A program made the translations under genes and the position numbers. A stretch of 64,000 nucleotides of DNA from Fictibacillus phosphorivorans (lineage in GTDB: Bacteria; Bacillota; Bacilli; Bacillales; Fictibacillaceae). This document shows, piece after piece, positions 60,647 through 64,000 of this stretch. The first letter of the stretch is position 1; each line of letters opens with the position of its first letter. Below the pieces are notes generated by a model. It ran no database searches, was not told the DNA's origin, and saw nothing but the letters and a program-made list of their open reading frames with translations. The stretch spans positions 1 to 64,000 of the forward strand of contig NZ_JAMBOR010000009.1 of the NCBI RefSeq assembly GCF_023715845.1. The letters are read 5' to 3'.

Positions 60647-63600
60647 ATGGCGTCTAAGTCTTATCGTAAATTTATGGCAACTGGTTTAACTGCAGCTGTA
60701 GTAGCTTCTGCAGTAGCTCCAGTAGCTGGTGCAGCAAGTTTTTCTGATGTAAAACCTGGATCTTGGTATGAAGGTGCAGTAAACTACGTATCTGAAAATG
60801 GTTACATGAAGGGAACTGACAAAGGTTTCGAACCAAAGAAGTCTCTTACTCGTGCTGAAGCAGCAGGGATCTTCGCAAACAGATTTGATCTTTATGATAC
60901 AAATCTTGAAGCAGATTTCTCTGATGTTAAATCAGGAGCTTGGTACCACAATGCAGTAGCAGCAGTAAAAGTAAACAAAATCATGGGTAGCACTGGAAAT
61001 GACATGTTCTCTCCAGATCGCAAAATTACTCGTGGTGAAATGGCTGCTCTAATCGTACGTGCTTATGGATTTAAGGTTGAGGGTGAAGTTGAACATACTT
61101 TCACTGATATCAAAGGAAACATGTTTGAAAACGACATCGCAACTTTAGTTGCATGGGGAATCACAAACGGTAAAACGGATAAGCTTTTTGCTCCTGGTGA
61201 TACTGTTTCCCGTGCTGAAATGGCTGCTTTCATTCAAAAGGCTGACGAAGCTCTTGAAGCACCACAACCAATGCCACTTCCAAAAGTTGATTCTGTAAAA
61301 GCTGTAGATGCTACTTCTGTTGAAGTAACCCTAGAAGGTACTTACACGCAAGAAGAAGTTAACGCACTAATTGAAGCTGGATACGAACTAACTGTAGTAG
61401 CTGGCGACGATGTACACGAAGTAGGTAAAGTAACAGTTAAAGCTGCAGAAGCTTCTACAAGCGCTGATACTACTACTCTAGTTCTTAGTGAAATCTCTCC
61501 AGAACTTCCTGCAGGTGTTGATTTAAGGCTAGCAGTAAACGGTGAAGTAGTAGAAGGAACTGAGTTCAAATACGAAGCTCCAGCTACTCCAGAAGTTACA
61601 TCTGTAAGTGCGATTGCTGCTAAAAAAGTTGAAGTGAAATTTGCTAATCCAGTTGTTGATACAACTAAAGCTGCTTTTACAGTTAAAAAGGGTTCTTCAA
61701 CTATTGGTGTTGCAAATATCGAGTGGAATGAAGATAAGACTGCTGCTCATTTAGAACTTTCTTCAAAACTATCCGCTGGTAAATATGACGTATCGGTTGC
61801 AGGTTTGGCTGAGACTGCATTAACTGGGTCTGTACAAGCTGAAAATGAAAGAGCAGATGAAGTGAAAGTATTATCTACTGATTTAGTATCAACTGATGCT
61901 ACATATGATAAAGATGATATTAATTCCGCAGTAGTGGGTTACCAACTATTCAACCAATATGGCGAAGAAATTACTAAAGAAGCATCTTTAGGAAATGTTA
62001 CTAACGGATTTGATGTGGTTGCCTCAACTGGATCTGCAGTTTTCTCAAATGGTGTATTAACTTGGACTGGTAATGCAGTAAATGCTGAAGGAAGTAAGGT
62101 AGTACTTACTCTTGTTAATAAAGTAACTGCTGAATCTTCAAGTGTTACATTAACTTTAGCTAAAAAATCTACATTATCTACATGGGAACTTGGTGGAGTA
62201 TTCCATCTTGATGGAAAAACACCATCTGAAGATGATACAACAGGATTTAACCTTTTATTATCAGCTCAAGATCAATATGGTAAAAAGCTAACTGATGATG
62301 CTGATTTAGATACTAAATTTACAATCGTATCTTCAAATCCAAGTGTAATCACTGTTTCAAATGATATTTTAGATAATATCCAAGTTGACAAGAACGACTC
62401 AACTAAAGTTGAAACTGGTGTTGCTCTAACAGTTGGAAACCCTGGAGTAGCAACAATTACTGTTGTTGAAAACTCAACTGGTAAGTCCTTATCTTACAAA
62501 GTTACTGTGGCTGAAGGTAAAAAAGTAGATGTTGTAACAATTGGAAACCCTGATGGCATAGTGGCTGGACAAGAAACTATTAAACTTCCTCTTGATGTAT
62601 TAAACAACAAAGGCGAAGTAGTAACTACTGAGTCTCTTATTGAAGCAGGTATTACTGTTGCTGCATCTCAGAATGGCGATCCAATTACAATTGGTGCTGC
62701 AGAAATAAAAGTAGTTGATGGGAAAGCTTTCTTAGAATTCACGACTGAAGCAGTTGCAACAGGGACTGAAAACTTAGTGATTAACATCACTTCTGCCACT
62801 AATAAAGTGACTACTAAGACTATCCAAGTAAAAGCTGATGCAGTTGCAACAACTTTAGTAGGTTTAAAATCAACTGTTTCTAAATCAGTTTATAAAACTG
62901 CGACGTATACATTGGCTGACTTTGTAGTTGAAGATCAACACGGACGTGTAATGGATACTACTACACTAGCTGGGCATAAGATTGTTGCAACAGATTATGA
63001 TGCAGCAACAACTGGAGCATTAGAGATTAGTAATGATGCTACTGTTGATAGTCGTTCAAAAGGTTCTGAATTAGTTAAATTCGCATTAGTTAATACAACT
63101 ACAGGTGATGAGGTATCTGCTGTTGATACTACACTAAAAACAGTTGTAGCAAGTGACTTTGTTAATTATGAAGTTGTTCCAGTTGAAACTCTGTATTACA
63201 ATGGTGACACTGCAGGTTCACTTTATGGTGAAAAATTTGTAGTAAATGGTATTGCTGCATCTGGAGAAAAGGTTGCGTTAAGCGAAGGTGGAGATTATGT
63301 ACTTAGCTTACCAACGGGTATTTCATTGGAAGCAGACGGCAAATTGTATGCTGATAGCGCTACAGTAGGTGTTGATGCAGATGCTTCTACAACAGATGTT
63401 CCTCAAAATGCTGAATTCGATGCTAAAATTACTCTAAACATTAATGATGGAAGAGAAATCGCATTTAAAGTTAAAGTTTCTGCAGATGCTCCAAAAGTTA
63501 GCACATTAAATCTACAAGATGCAGATGAAAAAGCTGTAGATTCATTCACATTTACTGGTGGTACTGTTGCGGCAGCAGCAATCATTAATGAAATTGAAAA

Positions 63601-63865
63601 AGTTATTGTTGCTAAAGATCAGTATGGTGAAGAAATTGTTGTTGGAGCTCCTACTGCTGGTAATGACCTAACATTTGCGACTACTACTCCTGTTACATTT
63701 ACATTTAAAGTAGTTTCACGTGATGATAAAAATGGTGACCTAGTAGTTACAAATAACGGTACATCTACAATAAGTGTAGCTGGACTTGACGCAACTGAAA
63801 CAGTTACGGTTGAAGTAACAACAGGTGCAGTAACAAAAGTTGTAAAACTTGTAGGTTCAAACTAA
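60647..63865 (+). CDS. S-layer protein with N-terminal SLH domains
   Basis: A 1072-residue secreted protein: signal peptide (about 1-29, ending AGAAS), three SLH domains (about 30-215; FSDVKPGSWY, FSDVKSGAWY, FTDIKGNMFE), then about 850 residues of Ala/Thr/Val-rich beta-sandwich repeats with DQYG(E/K) turns, typical of the crystallising part of Bacillus S-layer proteins. No cysteine-rich or enzyme domain is seen. Codon use is highly biased in the first part, as expected for an abundant protein. The SLH domains bind pyruvylated ManNAc-containing wall polymer in related species. The strong promoter, long leader and terminator agree with high expression. Confidence 0.93.
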   Translation: MASKSYRKFMATGLTAAVVASAVAPVAGAASFSDVKPGSWYEGAVNYVSENGYMKGTDKGFEPKKSLTRAEAAGIFANRFDLYDTNLEADFSDVKSGAWYHNAVAAVKVNKIMGSTGNDMFSPDRKITRGEMAALIVRAYGFKVEGEVEHTFTDIKGNMFENDIATLVAWGITNGKTDKLFAPGDTVSRAEMAAFIQKADEALEAPQPMPLPKVDSVKAVDATSVEVTLEGTYTQEEVNALIEAGYELTVVAGDDVHEVGKVTVKAAEASTSADTTTLVLSEISPELPAGVDLRLAVNGEVVEGTEFKYEAPATPEVTSVSAIAAKKVEVKFANPVVDTTKAAFTVKKGSSTIGVANIEWNEDKTAAHLELSSKLSAGKYDVSVAGLAETALTGSVQAENERADEVKVLSTDLVSTDATYDKDDINSAVVGYQLFNQYGEEITKEASLGNVTNGFDVVASTGSAVFSNGVLTWTGNAVNAEGSKVVLTLVNKVTAESSSVTLTLAKKSTLSTWELGGVFHLDGKTPSEDDTTGFNLLLSAQDQYGKKLTDDADLDTKFTIVSSNPSVITVSNDILDNIQVDKNDSTKVETGVALTVGNPGVATITVVENSTGKSLSYKVTVAEGKKVDVVTIGNPDGIVAGQETIKLPLDVLNNKGEVVTTESLIEAGITVAASQNGDPITIGAAEIKVVDGKAFLEFTTEAVATGTENLVINITSATNKVTTKTIQVKADAVATTLVGLKSTVSKSVYKTATYTLADFVVEDQHGRVMDTTTLAGHKIVATDYDAATTGALEISNDATVDSRSKGSELVKFALVNTTTGDEVSAVDTTLKTVVASDFVNYEVVPVETLYYNGDTAGSLYGEKFVVNGIAASGEKVALSEGGDYVLSLPTGISLEADGKLYADSATVGVDADASTTDVPQNAEFDAKITLNINDGREIAFKVKVSADAPKVSTLNLQDADEKAVDSFTFTGGTVAAAAIINEIEKVIVAKDQYGEEIVVGAPTAGNDLTFATTTPVTFTFKVVSRDDKNGDLVVTNNGTSTISVAGLDATETVTVEVTTGAVTKVVKLVGSN

Positions 63866-63884
63866 ATTTAGTATAAAATCAATA

Positions 63885-63913
63885 TACAAGAGTCATTATA
63901 TGTGACTCTTGTA
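63885..63913 (+). other. Stable 3' hairpin without T-run
   Basis: An 11-bp stem TACAAGAGTCA / TGACTCTTGTA with a seven-base loop just after the S-layer stop. Lacking a T-run, it may protect the mRNA 3' end rather than terminate. Confidence 0.55.
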
Positions 63914-63947
63914 AATATGGGATGCCATTCGCATTCCTCCCATTTTG

Positions 63948-63980
63948 AGAGGTACTTGTTAATTCAAGTACCTCTCTTTT
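63948..63980 (+). terminator. Terminator of S-layer gene
   Basis: AGAGGTACTTG / CAAGTACCTCT with a TTAATT loop followed by CTTTTGTTTT. Confidence 0.82.
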
Positions 63981-64000
63981 GTTTTGGCTTCTTACTATTA

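Noticed and set aside
1-64000. tRNA, rRNA, insertion sequences or prophage genes
   Set aside because: No cloverleaf, rRNA stretch, transposase, integrase or phage structural gene was recognised on either strand.

Overview
The window looks like chromosomal DNA of a low-to-medium GC, S-layer-forming member of the Bacillaceae. The evidence is the AGGAGG-type ribosome binding sites, frequent TTG/GTG starts, proteins with SLH cell-wall anchors, a PBP3-like transpeptidase, a CcpA-type cre site and YesL/DUF624 and VanZ-type proteins. A genus such as Fictibacillus is possible, but I cannot prove it from sequence alone. No rRNA, tRNA, CRISPR array, prophage or intact insertion sequence was seen.

Region 1 (0-8.4 kb): a GH144-like glucanase and a GH35-like beta-glycosidase form a two-gene operon. 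A GH3 beta-glucosidase converges on it from a sigma-A promoter carrying a cre-like site and flanking LacI-type operators. Together these fit beta-1,2-glucan breakdown (inference). A lipoprotein, a small unknown protein and a DJ-1/PfpI protein follow.

Region 2 (8.4-18.1 kb): a sigma-54 activator with a four-cysteine sensor region is followed by two identical 17-bp palindromes and a clear -24/-12 promoter. This promoter reads into an operon of RidA, diaminopropionate ammonia-lyase, an M20 amidohydrolase, an N-acyl-D-amino-acid deacylase-like enzyme and a sodium/solute symporter. Behind a terminator lies an argininosuccinate-lyase-superfamily enzyme. The set suggests catabolism of a 2,3-diaminopropionate conjugate.

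Region 3 (18.4-24.1 kb): an NlpC/P60 hydrolase with three peptidoglycan-binding repeats, a PBP3-like transpeptidase, a sugar-isomerase-type TIM barrel and a NERD-domain protein.

Region 4 (24.5-40.4 kb): a long plus-strand carbohydrate locus. It holds a secreted GHL10-type hydrolase and its cytosolic paralogue, a metallo-beta-lactamase-fold protein, NanE, an RpiR regulator, two acetyl-esterase-like alpha/beta hydrolases, a ROK kinase, a FAD oxidoreductase, an ABC sugar importer without its ATPase, YesL and a DUF4127 protein. NanE plus a ROK kinase point to N-acetylmannosamine. The best reading is an undescribed system for importing and degrading an O-acetylated ManNAc-containing glycan.

Region 5 (40.7-64 kb): a cell-surface island. 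It holds UDP-GlcNAc 2-epimerase, an L,D-transpeptidase-like protein, an MBOAT/DHHW O-acetylation pair, an LtaS-like enzyme, a C39-like peptidase, VanZ, four SLH-anchored enzymes (nucleotidase, amidase, subtilase, NlpC/P60) and the S-layer protein itself, with a long leader and a perfect-spacing promoter.

The most unusual structure is a family of intergenic arrays. Six arrays have 8-9 units with a TCTATGCAC or TCTATGAGTC core spaced exactly 21 nt, interrupted once by a 19-nt step that in five of the six falls at the same place, the third interval from the end. A related array with a TGAGCG core lies near 4.1 kb. They look neither coding nor CRISPR, and I know of no described family that matches.
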